Shown: positions 1-5,808 of the stretch, piece after piece
Layout of the letters: every line of letters begins with the position of its first letter
Position numbering within the stretch: position 1 is the stretch's first letter
Program-made: the position numbers and the translations under genes
Notes under the pieces: generated by a model
Database searches by the model: none
Told to the model about the DNA's origin: nothing
What the model saw: the letters and a program-made list of their open reading frames with translations, nothing else
NCBI GenBank assembly: GCA_050179135.1
Contig: JBFXFK010000195.1
Location: 1-8,869, forward strand
Direction of reading: 5' to 3'
Origin: UBA4064 sp050179135
GTDB lineage: Bacteria > Desulfobacterota > Desulfobacteria > Desulfobacterales > Desulfatirhabdiaceae
Length of the DNA stretch: 8,869 bases

Positions 1-449
1 GGGATTCCATCGGCTTTGTCTTTCAGGCGCCTTACCTGATTCCCTTTCTGGATGTGACAGACAATGTGGCCCTGCTGCCCATGCTGGCCGGTCACTCAAA
101 CCGCGATTCGCGCAAACAGGCTGTTGAACTGCTCCATGCACTGGATGTCGGCCATCGGACCCAGGCCATGCCGTCCCAATTGTCCGGTGGCGAGCAGCAG
201 CGTGTGGCCATTGCCCGGGCACTGGTGAACCGGCCGCCGGTCATACTGGCGGATGAACCCACAGCCCCCCTTGACAGCGAACGGGCTCTGGCCGTGATCC
301 GCATTCTCAATCAAATGGCCCGTCAATATGAAACCGCGATTATTGTCGTAACCCACGACGAAAAAATCATCCCCACCTTCAAACGCATTTACCATATCCG
401 GGATGGCCGGACTTTGGAAGAGGCTGGTGAAGGCCGGAGTTTGGAATAG
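1..449 (+). CDS. ABC exporter ATP-binding protein (LolD/MacB/DevA-like), 5'-truncated
   Basis: This is the C-terminal part of an ABC-type ATPase that energises a lipoprotein, peptide or efflux exporter at the inner membrane. The reading frame is open from base 3 (first codon GAT), so the GTG at 54 is an internal valine, not a start. Visible in order are the Q-loop glutamine in FVFQAP (bases 18-32), the ABC signature LSGGEQQRVAIARAL (from base 180), Walker B VILADEPT, a D-loop with the less usual TAPLDSE in place of TGALD or TGNLD, and the H-loop histidine in VVTHDEK. The Walker A loop lies left of the window. The sequence pattern fits the LolD/MacB/DevA group, whose ATPase gene normally sits beside a MacB-type permease gene. 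None lies downstream here, so any partner must be to the left. The gene ends at TAG 447-449, 77 nt before the next gene, and has no evident link to nitrogen-oxide chemistry. Family assignment is firm; substrate is unknown. Confidence 0.93.
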   Translation, partial: DSIGFVFQAPYLIPFLDVTDNVALLPMLAGHSNRDSRKQAVELLHALDVGHRTQAMPSQLSGGEQQRVAIARALVNRPPVILADEPTAPLDSERALAVIRILNQMARQYETAIIVVTHDEKIIPTFKRIYHIRDGRTLEEAGEGRSLE

Positions 450-526
450 GGCATGGGAAAATCAAGTAATCAGCAGTCAGTTGGCTAAAGGCTGAATGGA
501 GTGAATCCTCCGCAGGAACGTTTATC

Positions 527-745
527 GTGATCAAACCGCATTTACAACTGACTGTCAGAGAGTTGCTGGAACGTCATCCATCGATGATACGCTTTTTTAT
601 CCGACATCACATGAAGTGTGTGGGATGTCCGACCGAAGCTTTTCATACACTGGAAGATGTGGTTCGAATTCATAATATTGCACCCAAGGCCCTGTTGGAC
701 AATCTGGAGTCTCTCATGGAAGACGATCCGAAACCGGGTAAATGA
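527..745 (+). CDS. DUF1858 (hybrid-cluster-protein-associated redox disulfide) small protein
   Basis: This is a 72-residue cytoplasmic protein. The pattern is that of DUF1858: an N-terminal helix ending in a CxxC (C31 and C34 in MKCVGCP), followed by a conserved helix (HTLEDVVRIHNI) and a C-terminal helix (APKALLDNLESLM). The family is also described as a hybrid-cluster-protein-associated redox disulfide domain, because it often occurs with Hcp. That fits the hcp gene 2.6 kb downstream. The CxxC could form a reversible disulfide or bind a metal; the sequence does not decide between them. The start is GTG 527, with AGGAA at 514-518 eight bases upstream and no better in-frame start. The stop TGA 743-745 lies 37 nt before the CBS gene, so the two are probably co-transcribed. 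The biochemical role of the family is not established. Confidence 0.82.
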   Translation: MIKPHLQLTVRELLERHPSMIRFFIRHHMKCVGCPTEAFHTLEDVVRIHNIAPKALLDNLESLMEDDPKPGK

Positions 746-768
746 GAAACATATGCCATCATCAAAGC

Positions 769-773
769 AGGAG
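769..773 (+). promoter_or_regulatory. Shine-Dalgarno AGGAG that favours GTG 783 as the CBS gene start
   Basis: AGGAG lies nine bases before GTG 783. The alternative ATG 753 has only a weak ATGAGAAAC stretch upstream. The purine-rich site therefore argues for GTG as the start, although ATG 753 (ten residues longer) remains possible. Confidence 0.5.
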
Positions 774-782
774 AAAGAACCC

Positions 783-1388
783 GTGAATACAGCGCCAATC
801 AGAGAATGCGGGCCAATGGAAATTTCTGAACAGGATGTTCTGGTGGCCATGAAAACCATGCAGGGATATATCGATATTACGCCTGCCGATTTCAGGGAAA
901 TTTATCGGATGGCCTATGCCCTTGCAAAAAATCGGTTGATGAACAATCTGAAAGCAGCCGATGTCATGTCGTCTCCGGTTCATGTTATACCGGCGGAAAT
1001 GGATTTGGTTAATACCGCGATGCTACTGGCCGAACAGAACGTCTCCGGGGCTCCGGTGGTCGATGGGGATGGCAGAATTATCGGCGTCATCTCGGAAAAG
1101 GATTTTCTGATCAGAATGGGCGCGGATCAAAGTGGTTCATTCATGCAGGTCGTTGCATCCTGCCTGAAAAACAGGGGATGCCTGGCAACCCCTCTGCGTA
1201 ACCAGATTGCCCGGGATATCATGACGACTCCGGCAATCGTTCGCACCCCGGATATCTCCATTGGCGCAATCGCGACCCTGTTCATGGAAAAGAAAATCAA
1301 CCGCCTTCCGATTGCCGATAGCGATGGACATCCCATTGGCATTGTCACCCGCCTGAATCTGATCAATTCCTGGTGCGCACTCGGCTGA
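783..1388 (+). CDS. Tandem CBS-domain protein, likely partner of the HPP membrane protein
   Basis: This is a 201-residue soluble protein if GTG 783 is the start, or 211 residues from ATG 753. Residues about 12-55 form a helical N-terminal segment (MEISEQDVLVAMKTMQGYIDITPADF). Two CBS motifs follow: residues about 58-112 (AADVMSSPVHVI ... SGAPVVDGDGRIIGVISEKDFL) and about 144-197 (RDIMTTPAIVRT ... INRLPIADSDGHPIGIVTRLNLI). CBS pairs usually bind adenine nucleotides and gate the activity of enzymes or transporters. The gene ends 14 nt before the HPP gene. Bacterial HPP proteins often carry C-terminal CBS domains, so this looks like a separately encoded regulatory subunit of the HPP transporter. 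That is inference from adjacency and family architecture. The ligand cannot be named from sequence. No enzyme domain is attached. Confidence 0.85.
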   Translation: MNTAPIRECGPMEISEQDVLVAMKTMQGYIDITPADFREIYRMAYALAKNRLMNNLKAADVMSSPVHVIPAEMDLVNTAMLLAEQNVSGAPVVDGDGRIIGVISEKDFLIRMGADQSGSFMQVVASCLKNRGCLATPLRNQIARDIMTTPAIVRTPDISIGAIATLFMEKKINRLPIADSDGHPIGIVTRLNLINSWCALG

Positions 1389-1402
1389 AAGGGGAAAACC
1401 AT

Positions 1403-1939
1403 ATGCGTTATTTCGAAAAAATGCGGGGGCATACCCAGAGCCCGCCGGGCGTTGGACCAGCCGAAGTCATCTGGTCCGGAATTGGCAGTTTTCTGGGCCT
1501 GGCCGTGGTCAGCCTGCTCCATTTTCAGCTTCTGGACCCCGTCGGCCATGTGATGATCATCGGCTCCTTCGGGGCCTCGGCCGTGTTGATATACGGTGCC
1601 ATCCGCAGTCCGCTGGCACAACCCCGTAATCTGATCGGCGGCCATGTCCTGTCTGCCATCGTCGGTGTTACCGCGTTTCAAATCATGGGTGGCCAGTTAT
1701 GGCTCGCGGCATCCGTGGCCGTGTCCCTGGGCATCGTCGTGATGCATCTGACCAAAACCCTGCATCCACCCGGTGGGGCCACCGCCCTGATCGCGGTCAT
1801 CGGTGGAGACAGTGTGCACAATCTCGGGTATTGGTATGTCCTGATGCCGACGGCCCTGGGGGCGGTCATCATGCTGATCATCGCCCTGATCGTAAACAAT
1901 ATTTCCGGAAACAGGCGTTATCCGGAGTTCTGGCTGTAA
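1403..1939 (+). CDS. HPP-family integral membrane protein (possible nitrite or anion transporter)
   Basis: This 178-residue protein appears to have four or five hydrophobic membrane segments, at about residues 23-40, 48-66, 80-96, 100-115 and 145-165. The family hallmark HPP is present at residues 121-123 within LHPPGGATALIAV. A second conserved block, GSFGASAVLIYGAIRSP followed by LAQPRNLIGGH, spans residues 54-81. HPP proteins of cyanobacteria and chloroplasts have been reported to move nitrite. In other bacteria the substrate is generally untested, so nitrite is a family-based guess supported here by the neighbouring NO enzymes. ATG 1403 was chosen because AAGGGGAA (1389-1396) sits just upstream; an in-frame GTG at 1373 would overlap the CBS gene. 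No CBS domain is fused, in keeping with the separate CBS gene upstream. The flavodiiron gene follows after 27 nt. Confidence 0.88.
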   Translation: MRYFEKMRGHTQSPPGVGPAEVIWSGIGSFLGLAVVSLLHFQLLDPVGHVMIIGSFGASAVLIYGAIRSPLAQPRNLIGGHVLSAIVGVTAFQIMGGQLWLAASVAVSLGIVVMHLTKTLHPPGGATALIAVIGGDSVHNLGYWYVLMPTALGAVIMLIIALIVNNISGNRRYPEFWL

Positions 1940-1966
1940 CCCATAATAAGAAAAAGGAGGTACCCC

Positions 1967-3145
1967 ATGCACAAAAGAAAAATAATGGAAAACATTTACT
2001 GGCTGGGCGCGGTTGATTGGGACCGGCGTCTTTTTGATTCTCTCATTCCCCTTCCGGATGGTACGACGTATAATGCCTATCTGATTGAAGGCAGTCAGAA
2101 GACCGCTTTGCTGGATACGGTTGATCCGCCCATGGTGGATCAACTGCTGGCACAACTGGACGATGTGAAAAAAATTGACTTTATCGTATCCCACCATGCC
2201 GAGCAGGACCATTCCGGATCCATTCCACGTATTCTGGAACGGTTTCCAGAGGCCAAAGTCATTGTGACCGAAAAGGCCAAGGTCATGCTGATGGATTTGT
2301 TGAACATCCCCGGGGACACGTTTGTAACCGTGAAAGATGGCGAAACACTGTCCCTGGGAGACAAGACACTCCAGTTCATTCACACGCCCTGGGTTCACTG
2401 GCCCGAAACCATGGTGACTTGGCTGGAAGAAAACAAAATTCTCTTCAGTTGCGATTTTTTCGGTTCCCATATCGCCACCACCGATCTGTTTGTGACGGAT
2501 CAGGGCCGGGTACATGAAGCTGCCAAACGATATTTTGCAGAAATCATGATGCCCTTTCGCAATATCATCGAAAAAAATATTGAAAAGCTGAAAGCGGTTG
2601 ATATTCAGATGATTGCCCCGAGCCATGGTCAGATTTACGACAAACCGGCCTGGATCATGGATGCTTACCGGGACTGGGTAACCGGAAATCCCCACAATCT
2701 GGTCGTGTTGCCATTTGTGTCCATGCATGGCAGCACCAGACAACTGGTTGATCATCTGACTGCTGCCCTGGTAGAAAATGGGGTTCGTGTTGAATTGTTC
2801 AATCTGGCTGTCACCGATATCGGCAAACTGGCCATGTCGCTGGTGAATGCGGGAACAATTGTCCTGGGTACACCAACCGTTTTGGCAGGTCCTCACCCGC
2901 TTGCCGCTTATGCTGCGCTGCTGGCCAATGCACTGAGGCCCAAGGCCAGATTTCTCTCCATCATCGGTTCTTATGGATGGGGTGGTAAAACCGTTGAAAC
3001 GCTTGCGGGGATGATTCCCAACCTGAAAGTCGAGGTGCTGGCGCCAATTTTGTGTAAAGGCGTTCCTGCAGGGCCTGTTTTTGAGTCCCTGAACACGCTG
3101 GCAAAAACGATTGCGCAAAAGCACCGGGAGAATAATTTCCTGTAG
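1967..3145 (+). CDS. fprA: Class A flavodiiron protein (NO and/or O2 reductase)
   Basis: This is a 392-residue cytoplasmic enzyme reducing NO to N2O and/or O2 to water. The N-terminal metallo-beta-lactamase fold carries a full diiron ligand set: H77, E79, D81 and H82 in HAEQDH, H144 in VHWPETM, D163 in LFSCDFFG, and H220 in APSHGQIY. The C-terminal flavodoxin domain begins near residue 244, with the FMN phosphate loop SMHGSTRQL (252-260) and later SYGWGGKT. The protein ends soon after, so it lacks the C-terminal rubredoxin of NorV and the flavin reductase domain of cyanobacterial forms. It therefore needs an external electron donor, typically rubredoxin, and none is encoded in the window. ATG 1967 is backed by AAGGAGG at 1954-1960 with six-base spacing; ATG 1985 is a weaker alternative. 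The QDH variant of the ligand motif and WPETM instead of the common WPDSM suggest a subfamily distinct from Desulfovibrio Roo. NO versus O2 preference cannot be read from sequence. Confidence 0.93.
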   Translation: MHKRKIMENIYWLGAVDWDRRLFDSLIPLPDGTTYNAYLIEGSQKTALLDTVDPPMVDQLLAQLDDVKKIDFIVSHHAEQDHSGSIPRILERFPEAKVIVTEKAKVMLMDLLNIPGDTFVTVKDGETLSLGDKTLQFIHTPWVHWPETMVTWLEENKILFSCDFFGSHIATTDLFVTDQGRVHEAAKRYFAEIMMPFRNIIEKNIEKLKAVDIQMIAPSHGQIYDKPAWIMDAYRDWVTGNPHNLVVLPFVSMHGSTRQLVDHLTAALVENGVRVELFNLAVTDIGKLAMSLVNAGTIVLGTPTVLAGPHPLAAYAALLANALRPKARFLSIIGSYGWGGKTVETLAGMIPNLKVEVLAPILCKGVPAGPVFESLNTLAKTIAQKHRENNFL

Positions 3146-3306
3146 GATATGGCTGCGATGCGCAATCATCTGATCACCACCAACACCATCCTGTATTGCA
3201 AAAAATGGGATGCAACCGTCCAGTGACATAACACATCTGAATCCGGATACATTTTAATATAAGAAGTCACAAGAAAAGCACCAACACAATAAAAAGGAGA
3301 AAAATC

Positions 3307-4968
3307 ATGTTCTGTTTTCAATGTCAGGAAACCGCCAAAAACACCGGCTGCACAGTCAGAGGCGTCTGCGGCAAGCCGGAAGAAACCGCCAACCTGCAGG
3401 ACCTTTTGATCCATGTGATGAAAGGAATTTCCGTTTATGGAGAAAAACTGAAGGAACTGGGGCATGAAATACGTGCCAATGATGACTTTCTTGCTCAGGG
3501 ATTGTTCGCCACCATCACCAATGCCAATTGGGATGATGACCGGTTTACCGCCATGATTCAGGATGGATTGTCCCGAAGGGATCAGATGAAAACCCAATTC
3601 CTGGCAGCATTCCTGGAAAAAACCGGAAAGGAATTTGACGGGGTGCTCCCCGAAGCCGCAACCTGGTCCGGTGATCCGGCCCTGTTTGCCGAAAAAGCCA
3701 AATCCGTAGGCATTCTGGCAACGGAAAACGAAGACGTCCGGTCATTGCGGGAATTGTTGACTATCGGATTGAAAGGCATTGCCGCGTACGCCGATCATGC
3801 CGGCATTCTGGGATTTCACAAGGCCGTCATCAACGACTTCATTATGGAAGCGCTGGCATCCACTACCAAATCCCTTTCGGTTGACGAGATGGTTGGTCTG
3901 GTGATGAAGGCCGGAGAAATGGCCGTCACCACCATGGCCCTTCTGGACGAGGCCAATACGACCACCTATGGCCATCCGGAATTAAGCCAAGTGAATATCG
4001 GCGTTGGCAAAAATCCGGGAATACTGATCAGCGGACATGATCTGAAAGATATGGCCGAGCTCCTCAAACAGACTGAAGGAACAGGCATCGATGTCTATAC
4101 ACATGGCGAGATGCTGCCAGCCAACTACTATCCGGCTTTCAAGAAATATTCCCATTTTGTGGGAAATTATGGGGGATCATGGTGGCATCAGAACACCGAA
4201 TTCGAGTCTTTTAACGGGCCGGTCCTGCTCACCACCAACTGCCTTGTGCCGCTGAAAAAGGAAAATACCTATCTGGACCGTCTGTTTACCACCGGTGTTG
4301 TCGGTTATGTGGGCGCAACGCATGTCCCCGACCGTCCTCAGGGCGGCACAAAGGATTTTTCTGCCCTGATTGCCCGGGCCAAAACCTGTTCCCCCCCAAC
4401 CGAAATTGAAACCGGAACCATTGTCGGGGGATTTGCCAGAAACCAGGTACTGGCCCTGGCCGACAAGGTGGTGGATGCCGTAAAGTCCGGCGCCATCAAG
4501 CGGTTTGTGGTCATGGCGGGTTGCGATGGGCGGCAGAAATCACGGAGCTACTACACGGAAGTGGCGGAGAATTTGCCCAAGGATACCGTGATCCTGACCG
4601 CGGGATGCGCCAAATACCGGTACAACAAACTGGCACTGGGAGATATCGGCGGTATTCCACGGGTTCTGGATGCGGGCCAGTGCAATGACTGCTATTCCCT
4701 GGCCGTTATTGCACTGAAACTGAAAGAGGTGTTTGGTCTGCAGGACATCAATGATCTGCCGGTTTCCTATGATATTGCCTGGTACGAGCAGAAAGCCGTG
4801 GCCGTACTGCTGGCCCTGCTTTTTCTCGGGGTCAAAGGAATCCGTCTGGGACCGACCCTGCCGGCATTTTTGTCTCCCAATGTGGCAAAAGTTCTGGTGG
4901 AAAAATTCAATATCAAACCCATAGGAACGGTACAGGACGACATTGCGGCTATGATGGCCGGAAAATAG
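3307..4968 (+). CDS. hcp: Hybrid cluster protein (hydroxylamine reductase / NO reductase), class I
   Basis: This 553-residue cytoplasmic iron-sulfur enzyme is known to reduce hydroxylamine to ammonia in vitro and is implicated in NO detoxification. The N-terminal motif C3-x2-C6-x8-C15-x5-C21 is the [4Fe-4S] pattern of anaerobes, not the longer-spaced [2Fe-2S] type of enterobacteria. All hybrid-cluster ligands are present: H244, E268, C312, C406 (persulfide position, MAGCDG), C434 (TAGCAKYR), C459 (GQCNDC) and E494 (WYEQK), with the conserved K496 next to it. These numbers coincide with those I recall for the Desulfovibrio vulgaris enzyme, so there are apparently no net insertions or deletions. 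ATG 3307 has AGGAG at 3295-3299. The 161-nt leader suggests its own promoter. No Hcr-type NADH reductase gene is adjacent; the HdrCB pair 267 nt downstream is one possible electron source. It is intact and highly conserved. Confidence 0.98.
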   Translation: MFCFQCQETAKNTGCTVRGVCGKPEETANLQDLLIHVMKGISVYGEKLKELGHEIRANDDFLAQGLFATITNANWDDDRFTAMIQDGLSRRDQMKTQFLAAFLEKTGKEFDGVLPEAATWSGDPALFAEKAKSVGILATENEDVRSLRELLTIGLKGIAAYADHAGILGFHKAVINDFIMEALASTTKSLSVDEMVGLVMKAGEMAVTTMALLDEANTTTYGHPELSQVNIGVGKNPGILISGHDLKDMAELLKQTEGTGIDVYTHGEMLPANYYPAFKKYSHFVGNYGGSWWHQNTEFESFNGPVLLTTNCLVPLKKENTYLDRLFTTGVVGYVGATHVPDRPQGGTKDFSALIARAKTCSPPTEIETGTIVGGFARNQVLALADKVVDAVKSGAIKRFVVMAGCDGRQKSRSYYTEVAENLPKDTVILTAGCAKYRYNKLALGDIGGIPRVLDAGQCNDCYSLAVIALKLKEVFGLQDINDLPVSYDIAWYEQKAVAVLLALLFLGVKGIRLGPTLPAFLSPNVAKVLVEKFNIKPIGTVQDDIAAMMAGK

Positions 4969-4993
4969 CAGATATACCGGTTCCCCATCTGAC

Positions 4994-5028
4994 GTAACGA
5001 TGCGTGTCATTTTTGAGCGCATCGTTAC
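4994..5028 (+). terminator. Perfect 11-bp hairpin 26 nt after hcp, possible terminator or 3' stabiliser
   Basis: GTAACGATGCG (4994-5004) and CGCATCGTTAC (5018-5028) form a perfect inverted repeat around a 13-nt loop that contains TTTTT. There is no U-run after the right arm, so it is not a canonical intrinsic terminator. It could act as a Rho-assisted terminator, an mRNA 3' stabiliser or a protein-binding palindrome. Position just after the hcp stop codon favours a 3'-end role. Confidence 0.45.
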
Positions 5029-5051
5029 ATGCCATAGACTTTCAGAAACTC

Positions 5052-5107
5052 CGATTATACCGGATTTGGGATTGCATAATTGCAATGCCAATAATCCGGT
5101 ATGATCG
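5052..5107. repeat. Long near-perfect inverted repeat (about 24-bp hairpin) between hcp and hdrC
   Basis: The outer arms CGATTATACCGGATT (5052-5066) and AATCCGGTATGATCG (5093-5107) pair at 14 Watson-Crick positions plus one G-T wobble (5056 with 5103). Inside, TGG pairs with CCA (5067-5069 with 5088-5090), followed by one G-G mismatch. Then ATTGCA pairs with TGCAAT (5071-5076 with 5081-5086) around the 4-nt loop TAAT. Only a 2-nt bulge (5091-5092) and the mismatch break the symmetry. No U-tract follows. It may be a strong RNA hairpin ending the hcp message, a mobile palindromic element (REP/MITE-like), or a dyad for a regulator. I cannot tell which. Confidence 0.7.
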
Positions 5108-5132
5108 ACCAGCCGGTCGCTATCCCCGACCG
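5106..5132. repeat. Small overlapping inverted repeats, mutually exclusive pairings
   Basis: CGACC (5106-5110) can pair with GGTCG (5115-5119). Alternatively CGGTCG (5114-5119) can pair with CGACCG (5127-5132) over a 7-nt loop. The first option also competes for bases 5106-5107 of the long hairpin. The stems are short, so this may be incidental. A T-rich stretch (5150-5159) lies 17 nt downstream, too far for an intrinsic terminator. Confidence 0.3.
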
Positions 5133-5185
5133 ATAACGCACCCAACCATTTTTATTTTTCTGCTTTATCTGGAAAGCCATATAAA

Positions 5186-5199
5186 TTGACTTAAATCAA
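5186..5199 (+). promoter_or_regulatory. FNR/CRP-family-like operator TTGAC-TTAA-ATCAA
   Basis: The 14-mer differs at one position from the classical FNR dyad TTGAT-N4-ATCAA. Members of this regulator superfamily (FNR, DNR, NnrR, HcpR) control hcp, nor and related genes in many bacteria using TTGA-N6-TCAA-type sites. The centre lies about 43 bp before the hdrC ATG. The cognate regulator is not in the window. HcpR or a DNR-like protein is a reasonable guess, but its exact consensus in this lineage is unknown to me. Confidence 0.6.
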
Positions 5200-5221
5200 T
5201 GCGGCGGAGCATGGCTTGTGA

Positions 5222-5227
5222 TATAGC
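5222..5227 (+). promoter_or_regulatory. Candidate -10 element TATAGC for the hdrC-hdrB-nor transcript
   Basis: TATAGC matches TATAAT at the first four positions. It begins 22 bp after the FNR-like box. If that box is centred at -41.5, the start of transcription falls near 5234, two bases before the hdrC ATG. This would give an almost leaderless mRNA, which agrees with the lack of a Shine-Dalgarno there. Confidence 0.35.
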
Positions 5228-5235
5228 CTTTTCCC

Positions 5236-5808
5236 ATGAAACCCAAACCATCCAATACAATCACAACTCATGTTCCCAAATCCGCTATCCGTTTTTGTGA
5301 AAGCGTTGTTCAACGCTGTGGTGATAATTTCAGGCGATGTTTGCATTGTCAGAGTTGCGGCAGCGGATGTCCGGTATCCCACGCCATGACATACCGGCCC
5401 AATGGCGTCATTCGACTGGTTCAGTTCGGTCTTAAAACCAAGGCACTGGAAAGCTCGGACATCTGGCTTTGTATGGGATGCAACACCTGCGCGAACGAGT
5501 GTCCGATGGCGATCGATATCGCGGCGGTGATGGGCGCGCTTCGGGAAATGGCGATCGAAGAAGGCGTCCGCATCGCAGAGCCGGGCATTCTCAATTTTCA
5601 TAACGAGGTGTTGCATTCGATTCACAAATATGGTCGCACCCACAAACTGGAAATCATGATGCGATACAAACTGCGCCAGCGGGATTTGTTTACGGATACG
5701 GATGTCGGTTTGAAAATGCTGGCAAAACGCAAACTGGATTTGTGGCCGTCCAAAATTGTCAACCGGCAGGAAGTTCGAAAACTGTTTCCGGAACCTTCAG
5801 AAAAATGA
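5236..5808 (+). CDS. hdrC: HdrC-like two-[4Fe-4S] ferredoxin subunit
   Basis: This 190-residue cytoplasmic electron-transfer protein resembles the C subunit of heterodisulfide reductase. It has two CxxCxxCxxxCP motifs: C35, C38, C41, C45 (CLHCQSCGSGCP) and C79, C82, C85, C89 (CMGCNTCANECP). Between them is the typical helical linker with RPNGVIRLVQFG and SSDIWLC. The tail (about 95-190) is helical and basic, a little longer than in minimal HdrC. It would pass electrons between a donor and the HdrB-type partner encoded next. ATG 5236 is the first possible start, since TAG at 5224-5226 closes the frame, and no Shine-Dalgarno precedes it. The stop overlaps the hdrB start (ATGA, 5805-5808), implying translational coupling and a stable complex. 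No hdrA (flavin subunit) or membrane HdrE is present in the window, so the donor and acceptor are open. HdrC-like is firm; true heterodisulfide activity is not implied. Confidence 0.88.
   Translation: MKPKPSNTITTHVPKSAIRFCESVVQRCGDNFRRCLHCQSCGSGCPVSHAMTYRPNGVIRLVQFGLKTKALESSDIWLCMGCNTCANECPMAIDIAAVMGALREMAIEEGVRIAEPGILNFHNEVLHSIHKYGRTHKLEIMMRYKLRQRDLFTDTDVGLKMLAKRKLDLWPSKIVNRQEVRKLFPEPSEK

Noticed and set aside
498..511. GGAG-N6-CTCC mini-hairpin just upstream of the DUF1858 start.
   Set aside because: A four-base stem is too short to claim a function.
618..782. Upstream extension of the CBS reading frame to base 618.
   Set aside because: It overlaps the DUF1858 gene out of frame and its translation is Trp-rich nonsense; the real start is GTG 783 or ATG 753.
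3099..3114. Sigma-54-like TGGCA...TTGC upstream of hcp.
   Set aside because: The spacing between GG and GC is one base too long for the -24/-12 consensus, and the site lies inside the flavodiiron coding region.
3196..3215. TTGCA-N10-TGCAA inverted repeat in the hcp leader, resembling the TTGCA/TGCAA core of the 5052-5107 palindrome.
   Set aside because: Five-base arms with different spacing are expected by chance in a 161-nt leader; I could not identify a convincing operator or promoter there.
1697..3229. 510-codon open frame on the minus strand opposite HPP and the flavodiiron gene.
   Set aside because: Its translation shows no recognisable motif and is rich in His/Gln/Gly as expected from reading a coding strand backwards. 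It lies opposite two genes with intact, well-recognised motifs.
3255..3260. TAATAT as a -10 box for hcp.
   Set aside because: No acceptable -35 is found 16-18 bp upstream and no regulator dyad lies near it, so I did not annotate a promoter, though one is likely somewhere in 3146-3306.
5211..5300. Short frame starting ATG 5211 upstream of hdrC.
   Set aside because: It would encode only 29 codons out of frame with hdrC, its GGAG is one base from the ATG, and there is no recognisable product.
5742..5804. Upstream extension of the HdrB frame into hdrC.
   Set aside because: The ATG at 5805 gives the family-typical N-terminus just before YFPGC and a standard ATGA overlap with the hdrC stop.
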